From an uncultured Eubacteriales bacterium (lineage in GTDB: Bacteria > Bacillota > Clostridia > Lachnospirales > Lachnospiraceae), in contig ONOC01000009.1 of the NCBI GenBank assembly GCA_900319355.1, positions 1 to 43,785 of the forward strand: a stretch of 43,785 nucleotides of DNA. Direction: 5' to 3'. A model generated the notes under the pieces. The model worked only from the letters and a program-made list of their open reading frames with translations, was not told where the DNA came from and searched no databases. Shown here piece by piece: positions 1 through 7,781 of this stretch. Both the position numbers and the translations under genes were made by a program. The stretch's first letter is position 1. Every line of letters begins with the position of its first letter.

Positions 1-35
1 AAAAAGAAATGACGACAATCGAAGCTACAATGAAC

Positions 36-76
36 AAGGCAGCCGGGATCTGATTCCTGACTGCCTTTTCTTTTTA
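36..76 (+). terminator. Intrinsic terminator of a gene left of the window
   Basis: Arms AAGGCAG (36-42) and CTGCCTT (61-67) form a stem, followed at once by a T-rich tract (TTTTCTTTTT). The orientation serves a plus-strand gene that ends before the window begins. It overlaps the last codons of the minus-strand rlmD, so the two transcription units converge here. Confidence 0.6.
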
Positions 77-1744
77 AATCATCTGAAAATGTATGAACGC
101 ATCCTTGATGGCTTTTCTCTTATCCTCCGGACACTGAGGAACTCTGTTCCCCTCCGTCTTCGGAAGATTATAATTGATCCTCTCCACAATTCCGCATTCT
201 CTTTTGACCTGGGCGATATAAAGGTTTGAAACCTTCAGCCCGAATTTTTCCAACACGTAGGACTTGATTTCTTCATAGGTTGCCTTGGTTTCCGCACTGG
301 ATACTTCAAGTTCTGAAATATCCAGATCCACTTCAATTGTCGTGTCCGGTTTGCGTTGGGACAAAAGGCAAACCGTCTCGACGTGTACCGTACCGAAAAA
401 ATTCTCGTATGGCTGAACCTTTTTCACCTGAAATCCCCCGTCTGCGAGGATCCGCAGATCCCGCGCCAGGGTAGCCGGATCACAGCTCACGTATACTGCT
501 TTTTCCGGATTCATCCGGATGATTGTGTCCAGCAGCGTCCGGTCGCAGCCCTTCCTCGGCGGATCAACGACTACGACATCCGCATGGATCCGGCGCTCGC
601 GGTAAAGCCGCGGCACCACTTCCTCCGCTCTTCCGGCAAAAAATTCCGCATTTCCGATGCCGTTCAGTTCCGCATTTTGCCTGGCGTCACGGACGGCTTC
701 CGGAACGATCTCCACACCGATCACTCTTTCAGCCTTTCTCGCCAGAAACAGAGAGATCGTTCCGATGCCGCAGTACAGGTCCATCACCGTTTCCTGCCCG
801 GTGAGTCCGGCATCCTCCAGGACCTCCTGATAGAGACGCTCTGTCATGTCATGGTTCACCTGATAAAATGACCTCGGAGAAATATGATACATCACCTCTG
901 TCCCGTCAAGAGGCGGGCGAAGTATATCCGTGACATATCCTCTGCCCCACAGAACCTCAGTATTTCCTGTCAGAACCACATTGGTCCGCTCCGTATTGCT
1001 GCTGTACGTGATGCCGGTCATGCCGGGCACCTGTCTCAGCCGCTGTACGAGGTCATCCTGTGCGGGGATTTTATGCCCGTTAATCACCAGGCAGACCAGA
1101 ATTTCGCCTGTCGCAAACCCCTTTCTGATCATCAGATGGCGCACCAGTCCCTTTCCCGTACGCTCATCAAAGGCTCTGATGTGATGATCTTCCATCCATC
1201 CCAGAACTTCATGCCGGATGATCTTGTTTTCCTCTGGAGCCAGCAGACAGTCCTCACAGGGGATGACCGAATGCGTCCTTCCTGCAAAAAATCCGGCTGT
1301 CGGTCTTCCGTCTTTTCCTTCCGCGATCGGATAAATGGTTTTATTTCTGTACCGGTAAAGCTTTTCCGGTACTCTGATCGGCCGGACCAGAGACGCGGCA
1401 TCCTCAAATCCGCCGATTCTTTCCAGGTCGTCTGTCACCTTTTTCATCTTCATGGCCGCCTGTGCTTCCGGCTTCATGGCCTGAAGCTGACATCCGCCGC
1501 ACTGCCTCGCCATGGGGCATGCCGCCTCCTGCCTGTCAGAAGACGGATGAATCACACGGATCAGACGGCCGTAGGCAAAACGCTTCTTTACTTTGACAAG
1601 AAGCACCTCAGCCTGATCACCCGGCACCGTATCCTTGACAAATACCGTGAAGCCCGCATCGGGTCCGACGGAGATTCTGCCGATCCCTTCCCCGTCCTGT
1701 CCGATATCCAGGACATCAACCGTCACTTTTTCGTTCTTTTCCAA
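74..1744 (-). CDS. rlmD: RlmD-type 23S rRNA (uracil-C5)-methyltransferase with extra C-terminal domain
   Basis: SAM-dependent methyltransferase of the TrmA/RlmD family, expected to make 5-methyluridine in 23S rRNA. Residues 1-62 are a TRAM RNA-binding domain. C76, C82 and C85 (in CPMARQCGGC), with a cysteine in IPCEDC near residue 163, match the family's 4Fe-4S ligands. The SAM site is MDLYCGIGTISL, and VYVSCDPATLARDL holds the nucleophilic cysteine. HVETV holds the probable catalytic base. The family normally ends near residue 465; here about 90 more residues follow (roughly 467-556), containing ERINYNLPK. The start is TTG with GGAGGG about seven bases upstream. The gene lies behind the terminator of the yhaM-like gene. 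A second, TRAM-less homologue is at 14312-15700, so which rRNA or tRNA uridine each enzyme modifies is not certain. Confidence 0.9.
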   Translation of the reverse strand: MEKNEKVTVDVLDIGQDGEGIGRISVGPDAGFTVFVKDTVPGDQAEVLLVKVKKRFAYGRLIRVIHPSSDRQEAACPMARQCGGCQLQAMKPEAQAAMKMKKVTDDLERIGGFEDAASLVRPIRVPEKLYRYRNKTIYPIAEGKDGRPTAGFFAGRTHSVIPCEDCLLAPEENKIIRHEVLGWMEDHHIRAFDERTGKGLVRHLMIRKGFATGEILVCLVINGHKIPAQDDLVQRLRQVPGMTGITYSSNTERTNVVLTGNTEVLWGRGYVTDILRPPLDGTEVMYHISPRSFYQVNHDMTERLYQEVLEDAGLTGQETVMDLYCGIGTISLFLARKAERVIGVEIVPEAVRDARQNAELNGIGNAEFFAGRAEEVVPRLYRERRIHADVVVVDPPRKGCDRTLLDTIIRMNPEKAVYVSCDPATLARDLRILADGGFQVKKVQPYENFFGTVHVETVCLLSQRKPDTTIEVDLDISELEVSSAETKATYEEIKSYVLEKFGLKVSNLYIAQVKRECGIVERINYNLPKTEGNRVPQCPEDKRKAIKDAFIHFQMI

Positions 1745-1771
1745 CTCTCTCCCTCCGGATGATTTATAAAG

Positions 1772-1799
1772 AAAGCCGCCGCATGACAGCGTCGGCTTT
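1772..1799 (-). terminator. Intrinsic terminator after the yhaM-like gene
   Basis: Read on the minus strand, AAGCCGACGC and GCGGCGGCTT pair with one mismatch around a six-base loop and run into TTTCTTTAT. It lies between the stop of the exonuclease gene (1853) and the start of rlmD (1744). The stem is nearly symmetric and could also act on the plus strand. Confidence 0.6.
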
Positions 1800-1852
1800 A
1801 TCGTTATTTCTTTTAAAAATCAGCGGTTTCTTTCAGCATGCTCTGCCGGCGG

Positions 1853-2818
1853 TCAGCTCAGATTGGACAGATCACCGGTTCTTCGGATATTGGAATCAAG
1901 AATTTTGTTGAATCCAAGCCACTCGCTGTCAGGCTTCTGTGCATTTGCCCTGAACAGCTCCGTCACCGTTTCCAGACGGGCATCGGCATTATCCGCAAAG
2001 TTCAGCGCCATGGCTTCCGCAAGCGCCGGTTTTTTCGGAGATCCGTACTCGTATTCCCCGTGATGAGCCAGTATACAGTGCTTCAGGTCCGATTCAAGCT
2101 CGGCCGGAAATCCCGGAATCTCTTTCGCGGCGTCGTGAATCATTTCCGCGCCGATGGTGATATGGCCGAGAAGCTGTCCGTCATCGGTATAATCGTTTTT
2201 CGGGAAGGCTGAAATTTCCCGCGTTTTTCCGATGTCGTGACAGATGGCCGCCGTCAGCAGCAGATCCTTATTCAGCACCGGATAGGTTCTGCAGAAAAAG
2301 TAACAGAGATTCGTCACATAAACCGTATGCTGCAGCAGGCCGCCTACAAAGGCATGATGAATCGTTTTGGCTGCGGAAGCATTTTTAAAAACTCTGACAA
2401 AATCTTCATCATCGACAAAGAAATGATTCAGCAGCTGCTTCAGATAAGGATTTTCCACCTTGTCAATAAATTTGAGCAGTGTTTCATACATTTCATCGAT
2501 ATTGTACGGGCTCTTCGGAAGATAATCCGCGGTATCGTACTCACCTTCGGCAGCCCTGCGGACGCGCGACAGTGAAATCTGCAGCGCTCCGTTGAACCGG
2601 GACACGCTGCCTACCACGTCCACATAATCAAGAGCGTCAAAATCGTCGATGGCCGCAGAATCGGGTTCCCAGATTTTGCAGTCAATGGATCCCGTTTTGT
2701 CCATCAGGATGACGTTATTATACTCTCTTCCGTTTTTAGCGGTCGCTGTCGTCTTTGACTTCACGAGATAGATCCCGCTGACCTTCATTCCCTCATTCAT
2801 TTCCTGAATGTAAAGCAT
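1853..2818 (-). CDS. YhaM-type 3'-5' exoribonuclease (OB-fold plus HD domain)
   Basis: A 321-residue cytoplasmic nuclease like Bacillus YhaM (about 314 residues), which degrades RNA and DNA from the 3' end. The N-terminal third (about 10-95) is an OB-fold nucleic-acid-binding domain with NVILMDKTGSIDCKIWEP. The rest is an HD-type metal-dependent phosphohydrolase: HHAFVGGLLQHT, then AAICHDIGKTRE carrying the His-Asp pair, then ILAHHGEYEYGSPKKP and LNFADNADARL for the remaining metal ligands. The start is ATG with AGGAG seven bases upstream. The gene begins 24 bases after the HtrA-like gene, so the two are probably cotranscribed, and a hairpin terminator follows. The family call is secure; the exact substrate is inferred. 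Confidence 0.85.
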   Translation of the reverse strand: MLYIQEMNEGMKVSGIYLVKSKTTATAKNGREYNNVILMDKTGSIDCKIWEPDSAAIDDFDALDYVDVVGSVSRFNGALQISLSRVRRAAEGEYDTADYLPKSPYNIDEMYETLLKFIDKVENPYLKQLLNHFFVDDEDFVRVFKNASAAKTIHHAFVGGLLQHTVYVTNLCYFFCRTYPVLNKDLLLTAAICHDIGKTREISAFPKNDYTDDGQLLGHITIGAEMIHDAAKEIPGFPAELESDLKHCILAHHGEYEYGSPKKPALAEAMALNFADNADARLETVTELFRANAQKPDSEWLGFNKILDSNIRRTGDLSNLS

Positions 2819-2842
2819 ACCATACTCCTGTCTTTCTTATGC

Positions 2843-4351
2843 TCAGCGCTCACTCACGGCTGTGGAAAAGCTTACCTGCTCATAACCGTCCGCACCTTTG
2901 CGCATGGCACTGACCGTGACGACCTCACCCGGGGACAGCGAATTCAGCAGATTCTGATAATCTTTGAAGGTATGAATCTGTGTACCTGAAATATCGGTAA
3001 TGACGTCATACACCTTGATGCCCGAAAGCATGGCCGGCGAATTGTCATCCACGGACGTCACCAGAAGTCCTTCCGGCATGCCGTTCTGTCTGGAAATGGC
3101 ATCCGTAACATCCTGTCCTCTGATGCCGACATAGGGAATCGGCTCATTGTTGGACAGTTCCTCAATCAGACTCTTGATGTCCGAGATACTGAGACAGATG
3201 ACCGTTTCTCCGTTATCTGCGCTGAGACTCTGATCAATGATGCCGACCACATCTCCGTTCAGATTGATGAGAACGCCGCTGCCCTCCGCGCTCCCCTTGA
3301 TATCCGTCGTCAGAAGACCACAGGTGCAGTCCGTGAGGAACGCCGTGCCGCTCACTGAAGTCACCGCACCGAACGCAACGGAATCACTATACCCCGCCGG
3401 ACTGCCAAGTGCAAGTACCGGCTGTCCGGTTGTCACGATGTAAGAGTTGCCCAGGTTTGCGATGGAGATCTGATTCAGCGTTGTCTGATTCATCTGATCC
3501 AGCGGGACATAAATGATACAGAGTCCGGTATTCGGATCCTGTTTTCTGAAATGCGCTTCAGCAGTGGCATCATCGCTGAAAGTCACCTGGATTGTCTCCG
3601 CATCCTGAATGGCCCGGTATTCCGTGAGAATGTACAGCTGAGTGCTGTTCTCAGCAATGATCAGTCCTTCCTTCACGCTGGTACTGGTAATGTTTTCCTG
3701 GAAATAATCGGTCTCGCTGCTGATTCCGGTAACCTTTACCAGAGATCCGGATGACTTATCCGCGATGTCCATCATATCACTGTAGAGTCTGCTGTACTCC
3801 TCCAGTGTGATGCCGCTGTCCGCTGCCACAGCGCCCGCTGAAGGAGAATCGGATGCCGCTGAAGAAGTGCTGACGGAAGAGCTTCCCGTCTCTGATCCGC
3901 TGCGGTCCTTTGTTACTGAAGACGAAGCCGTATCGCTGCCGGAATCCGCTGACCGGTCGGATACCGCGTTCTCCCCGTCAGAGGTGTCTTCTGAAGTGCT
4001 TTGATGTTCCGACCGGCTTTCTGCCTCTGTGACCTCCTCCGATGAAGAAGCAGAAAGCGCCGTTACGCTCTCCTGTGCGGAGGGTTTCTCATCCTTCTGA
4101 ATGGATATCATGCCTCCGGACTTGTGAGACGCATAGGCCTGACGCAGTTCAGGCACCATCCGTACGAGCACAGCTGCCGCGATCAGGCCGATCAGTACGC
4201 CTGAGATAATAATCCAGAGAAAACGAATGACAATTTTTTTCCAGTCGACAGGTTTCTTGCGAATCACCTGATCCATAAAACGATATTCAGAATCGGAAAG
4301 TTTCTTTTTGTCCTGCCCACTGAGGTTCTGTTCAGACTTATTCGGTTCCAT
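2843..4351 (-). CDS. Membrane-anchored HtrA/DegP-like protein with PDZ domain, catalytic dyad apparently lost
   Basis: A 502-residue protein with a short cytoplasmic N-terminus, one membrane segment (about 41-65), a Ser/Thr/Glu-rich low-complexity linker (about 90-175), a trypsin-like S1C domain (about 200-395) and a C-terminal PDZ domain (about 405-498). Canonical HtrA has TNNHV with the catalytic His; here the aligned stretch is TEYRA with Arg246. Canonical DPxTDLA has the catalytic Asp; here DPNTGLC has Gly276. The serine motif GNSGGP is changed to EGSGV, keeping Ser358. The fold therefore looks intact but His and Asp appear absent, which suggests a non-proteolytic sensor or scaffold. Upstream, a small hairpin (4360-4377) presents AAAGGG in its loop about 15 bases before the ATG, a poor ribosome-site arrangement. 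The gene leads the unit with the yhaM-like gene and diverges from mutS2. Confidence 0.8.
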   Translation of the reverse strand: MEPNKSEQNLSGQDKKKLSDSEYRFMDQVIRKKPVDWKKIVIRFLWIIISGVLIGLIAAAVLVRMVPELRQAYASHKSGGMISIQKDEKPSAQESVTALSASSSEEVTEAESRSEHQSTSEDTSDGENAVSDRSADSGSDTASSSVTKDRSGSETGSSSVSTSSAASDSPSAGAVAADSGITLEEYSRLYSDMMDIADKSSGSLVKVTGISSETDYFQENITSTSVKEGLIIAENSTQLYILTEYRAIQDAETIQVTFSDDATAEAHFRKQDPNTGLCIIYVPLDQMNQTTLNQISIANLGNSYIVTTGQPVLALGSPAGYSDSVAFGAVTSVSGTAFLTDCTCGLLTTDIKGSAEGSGVLINLNGDVVGIIDQSLSADNGETVICLSISDIKSLIEELSNNEPIPYVGIRGQDVTDAISRQNGMPEGLLVTSVDDNSPAMLSGIKVYDVITDISGTQIHTFKDYQNLLNSLSPGEVVTVSAMRKGADGYEQVSFSTAVSER

Positions 4352-4440
4352 AGTTCAGGCGGAGCCCCTTTGCTCCGGCAATGATCAGTATTTATTCACT
4401 GACAGGTATAAATATCACTCATCATGACTGAAAAACAGCC

Positions 4441-4470
4441 AATATGAACTATATCAGATGAATATGAACT
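4441..4470. repeat. Direct repeats two helical turns apart in the htrA-like/mutS2 divergent region
   Basis: AATATGAACT occurs at 4441-4450 and again, identically, at 4461-4470, exactly 20 bases apart, with a partial third copy (TATGAATT) just after. The 273-base gap 4352-4624 otherwise shows only the hairpin at 4360-4377. Direct repeats on the same helix face are typical of response-regulator or activator sites; what binds here is unknown. Confidence 0.4.
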
Positions 4471-4624
4471 TTTTATGAATTCCACGTGAACCCTCATGTC
4501 ATATCTGGTGCCGCTGTGACAGACCGTACCGGTTGAGATTCTGACGCTGCCGGAGCCCGGGCCGGTGCCCCGGCGCACACAAAGACTTTCATATCCGCCG
4601 TTTTTAAGGTAAAATATAGAAGCT

Positions 4625-7018
4625 ATGAATGAAAAATCTCTGAAAACACTGGAATACGGAAAAATCATACAGATGCTGAAGGAGCGCGCTACCTCCCCGG
4701 CCGGCAGACAGAAGTGTGAATCCCTGCTCCCATCGGACCGTCTGTCCGAAATAAAAAGAATGCAGCAGGAAACTTCTGATGCGCTGGCAAGGATCACCCG
4801 CTCCGGCAGTATTTCTTTCGGCAGTGCCGGAATGATCGGGCCTTCTCTGAAGAGACTGCAGGTGGGCAGTGCCCTCTCCCAGACAGAACTTCTTGCCATT
4901 GCCGATCTTCTCGACAATACAGACCGCGTCAGGATGTACGGTCAGCATGATGATCAGAACAGCAGCAGCGATTCGCTGGATCCGATTTTTTCACTGCTGG
5001 ACCCGGTGCCTGCTCTCTCGGCGGATATCCGGCGCTGCATCCTCTCCGAAGATGAGATCAGTGACGACGCGAGTCCGAAACTGCGCCAGATCAGAAGACA
5101 GATCGATGCTTCCGGAGAAAGGATTCATTCTCAGCTGACTTCCATGATCAACGGACCTCTGCGCACCTCGCTGATGGATCCGGTAATCACCATGCGTGAC
5201 GGCAGGTACTGCCTCCCTGTCAGAGCTGAGAATAAAAATGCTGTGCCCGGCATGGTTCATGATCAGTCTTCCACCGGTGCCACGCTTTTTATTGAGCCGA
5301 TGGCCGTCGTGAAGCTGAACAATGACATCCGGGAGCTGCAGTCACAGGAAAAACAGGAAATCGAGAGAATCCTGGCGGCTCTGTCTGAGGAAGCGGCCGC
5401 TCACACCGAAGAGCTGACCTATGACCTTGAGAACATGGCCGAGCTTGATTTTATCTTCGCGAGAGCCACGCTGGCGGCAGATATGAAGGCAACCATGCCG
5501 GAATTCAACGAGGAGGGACGCATCGTGCTTCATAAGGCACGCCACCCTCTCATCGACCGCAGAAAGGTCGTGCCGATTGACATCAGTCTCGGAACCACCT
5601 TTGATCTGCTGGTTATCACGGGTCCGAACACCGGAGGCAAAACGGTGTCGCTGAAAACGGTCGGCCTGCTGACGCTGATGGGCGAATCAGGGCTTCACAT
5701 TCCGGCTGAAGCGCATTCGGAGCTTGCTCTCTTCAGGGAAGTTTATGCCGATATAGGAGATGAACAGAGCATTGAGCAGTCGCTCTCTACCTTCTCTTCT
5801 CACATGAAAAACATTGTCTCCTTCCTGGACAGAGCGGACGGGGATTCCCTTGTTCTCTTTGATGAGCTCGGCGCCGGAACGGACCCGACCGAGGGTGCCG
5901 CTCTGGCGATTTCCGTGCTGGACGACCTGCACCGGCGTCATGTGCGCACCATTGCCACAACACATTACAGCGAGTTAAAAATCTACGCTCTCACCGAAGA
6001 CGGCGTAGAAAACGGAAGCTGTGAATTTGATGTCGCGACCCTGCGCCCCACCTACCGTCTGCTGATCGGCGTGCCCGGAAAAAGCAACGCCTTCGCCATC
6101 TCGAAGCGCCTCGGTCTGCCGGACCGTATCATTGATGACGCATCGGCGAGAATCGGCGAGCAGGATAAATCTTTTGAGGATGTACTGACAACCCTGGAAC
6201 AGAACAGGATTGCCCAGGAAAACGAACAGCAGGCACTGAACCGTCAGAAGGAGCAGCTGGAAAGACGCGAAAAACAGCTGCATGACCGTGAGCGCCGGCT
6301 GGAGGAGAAAAAAGACGCTGTCCTTGAGAAGGCCAATGAAGAGGCGCATGCCGTCCTTCAGGAAGCCAAGGATTATGCTGATAAGACCATGAAGGACTTC
6401 CGCCGCTTCGGAAAAGCCGGCGTCAATGCTGACGAGATGGAGCGGAAGCGCACGGCTCTCCGGCAGGAGATGACCCGTACGGAAAAGAAAATGGCTGTGA
6501 AGCCGAAACCGCAGAAGGCGCACCGCCGGCTCGAGGCAAAGGATCTGCACAGAGGCGACCGCGTCCGGATCCTGAGTCTCAATCTCACCGGTACGGTGAG
6601 CTCGATGCCCGACGCAAAAGGCAACCTGTTCGTACAGACGGGAATTATCCGGACCCGCGTCAATATAAGTGATCTGGAGCCTGCCGAGGAAGAAGACAGC
6701 CGTACCGCCTCCGGCAGGGACCGCGGCCGCGTCACCGGCACCGGTTCCGTGCGCATGCAGAAGGCGCTTCATGTATCATCGGAGATCAACCTGCTCGGCA
6801 AAACGGTCGACGAGGCTGTCGCCGAGCTTGACAAATACCTGGATGATGCTTATCTGGCCGGACTGAAGTCTGTCCGCATCATTCACGGGAAAGGCACCGG
6901 CGCACTGCGGAAGGGCATCCACGAGTACCTGCGCGGACAGCGGCATGTCGACGATTTTCATCTCGCGGAATACGGCGAGGGAGATGCCGGCGTCACCATT
7001 GTTGATTTCCGGAAATAA
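4625..7018 (+). CDS. mutS2: MutS2: MutS-family ATPase with C-terminal Smr nuclease domain
   Basis: A 797-residue protein, the normal length for MutS2, which acts in recombination control and in rescue of collided ribosomes rather than mismatch repair. The MutS core and clamp cover about 1-320. Walker A is GPNTGGKT (about 333-340), Walker B lies in LVLFDELGAGTDPTE, and the switch is IATTHYSELK. A long charged coiled coil (about 505-600) follows, then a KOW-like strand region (about 635-690) and an Smr domain (about 720-797) with NLLGKTVDEA and IIHGKGTGALR. No Shine-Dalgarno sequence is visible before the ATG. An in-frame stop at 4610 rules out a longer version, and the sequence matches the usual MutS2 N-terminus. 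It heads a unit with a two-component system beginning 40 bases downstream. Confidence 0.93.
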   Translation: MNEKSLKTLEYGKIIQMLKERATSPAGRQKCESLLPSDRLSEIKRMQQETSDALARITRSGSISFGSAGMIGPSLKRLQVGSALSQTELLAIADLLDNTDRVRMYGQHDDQNSSSDSLDPIFSLLDPVPALSADIRRCILSEDEISDDASPKLRQIRRQIDASGERIHSQLTSMINGPLRTSLMDPVITMRDGRYCLPVRAENKNAVPGMVHDQSSTGATLFIEPMAVVKLNNDIRELQSQEKQEIERILAALSEEAAAHTEELTYDLENMAELDFIFARATLAADMKATMPEFNEEGRIVLHKARHPLIDRRKVVPIDISLGTTFDLLVITGPNTGGKTVSLKTVGLLTLMGESGLHIPAEAHSELALFREVYADIGDEQSIEQSLSTFSSHMKNIVSFLDRADGDSLVLFDELGAGTDPTEGAALAISVLDDLHRRHVRTIATTHYSELKIYALTEDGVENGSCEFDVATLRPTYRLLIGVPGKSNAFAISKRLGLPDRIIDDASARIGEQDKSFEDVLTTLEQNRIAQENEQQALNRQKEQLERREKQLHDRERRLEEKKDAVLEKANEEAHAVLQEAKDYADKTMKDFRRFGKAGVNADEMERKRTALRQEMTRTEKKMAVKPKPQKAHRRLEAKDLHRGDRVRILSLNLTGTVSSMPDAKGNLFVQTGIIRTRVNISDLEPAEEEDSRTASGRDRGRVTGTGSVRMQKALHVSSEINLLGKTVDEAVAELDKYLDDAYLAGLKSVRIIHGKGTGALRKGIHEYLRGQRHVDDFHLAEYGEGDAGVTIVDFRK

Positions 7019-7058
7019 ACAGACTCTCCGGCGGCAGGTCCGGAATCGAAAGGATATT

Positions 7059-7772
7059 ATGGCAGAAAAAGAAAAAGTGCTGATTGTAGACGATGACGAG
7101 AATATTGCCGAGCTGGTATCTCTGTATCTGACAAAAGAATGTTTTGAGTGCCGGATCGCAAATGACGGTGAGACGGCGCTGAAGGACGCAGCTGCCTTCC
7201 ATCCCGACCTGATTCTTCTGGATCTGATGCTGCCGGGCATGGACGGATACGAGGTATGCCGTGAAATCCGCCACAAATCAAATGTCCCGATCATCATGCT
7301 CTCCGCGAAGGGCGAGGTTTTTGACAAGGTCCTCGGCCTTGAGATGGGTGCCGACGACTATATCATCAAGCCTTTTGATTCCAAGGAGCTTGTCGCCCGC
7401 TGCAAGGCAGTACTCCGCCGCTTCCAGGTGACGGAAAAGCCGGCGGAAGAAAAACCTGCCGCGCGTCCGCAGAAGTACGTCGAATATCCGGATCTGTCCG
7501 TGAATCTGACCAACTATGCCGTGATCTGCAGGGGCAGGACCATCGACATGCCTCCGAAGGAGATCGAGCTTCTGTACTTTCTTGCATCTCAGCCGAATCA
7601 GGTATTTACCCGTGAGCAGCTGCTCGATCACATCTGGGGATACGAATATGTCGGTGACACCAGGACCGTCGATGTGCATATTAAAAGGATCCGTGAAAAA
7701 ATCGGTGAGACGGAGCACTGGGCCGTGACAACGATCTGGAGTGTCGGCTATAAATTCGAAGTGAGGAACTGA
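7059..7772 (+). CDS. OmpR/PhoB-family response regulator
   Basis: A 237-residue two-domain transcription regulator. The receiver domain (about 5-118) has the acidic pocket VDDDEN (D11-D13), phosphoacceptor D55 in LLDLMLPG, Ser in MLSAKG and Lys in IIKPFD. After a short linker containing EKPAEEKPAARPQ, a winged-helix DNA-binding domain (about 135-235) has PPKEIELL, TREQLLDHIWG and VDVHIKRIREKIG. The open reading frame extends upstream into mutS2, but ATG 7059 has AAAGGA five bases before it and gives the standard receiver N-terminus. The partner kinase starts nine bases after the stop, so the two are cotranscribed. The stimulus and target genes cannot be read from sequence. Confidence 0.92.
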   Translation: MAEKEKVLIVDDDENIAELVSLYLTKECFECRIANDGETALKDAAAFHPDLILLDLMLPGMDGYEVCREIRHKSNVPIIMLSAKGEVFDKVLGLEMGADDYIIKPFDSKELVARCKAVLRRFQVTEKPAEEKPAARPQKYVEYPDLSVNLTNYAVICRGRTIDMPPKEIELLYFLASQPNQVFTREQLLDHIWGYEYVGDTRTVDVHIKRIREKIGETEHWAVTTIWSVGYKFEVRN

Positions 7773-7781
7773 CAGATACTG

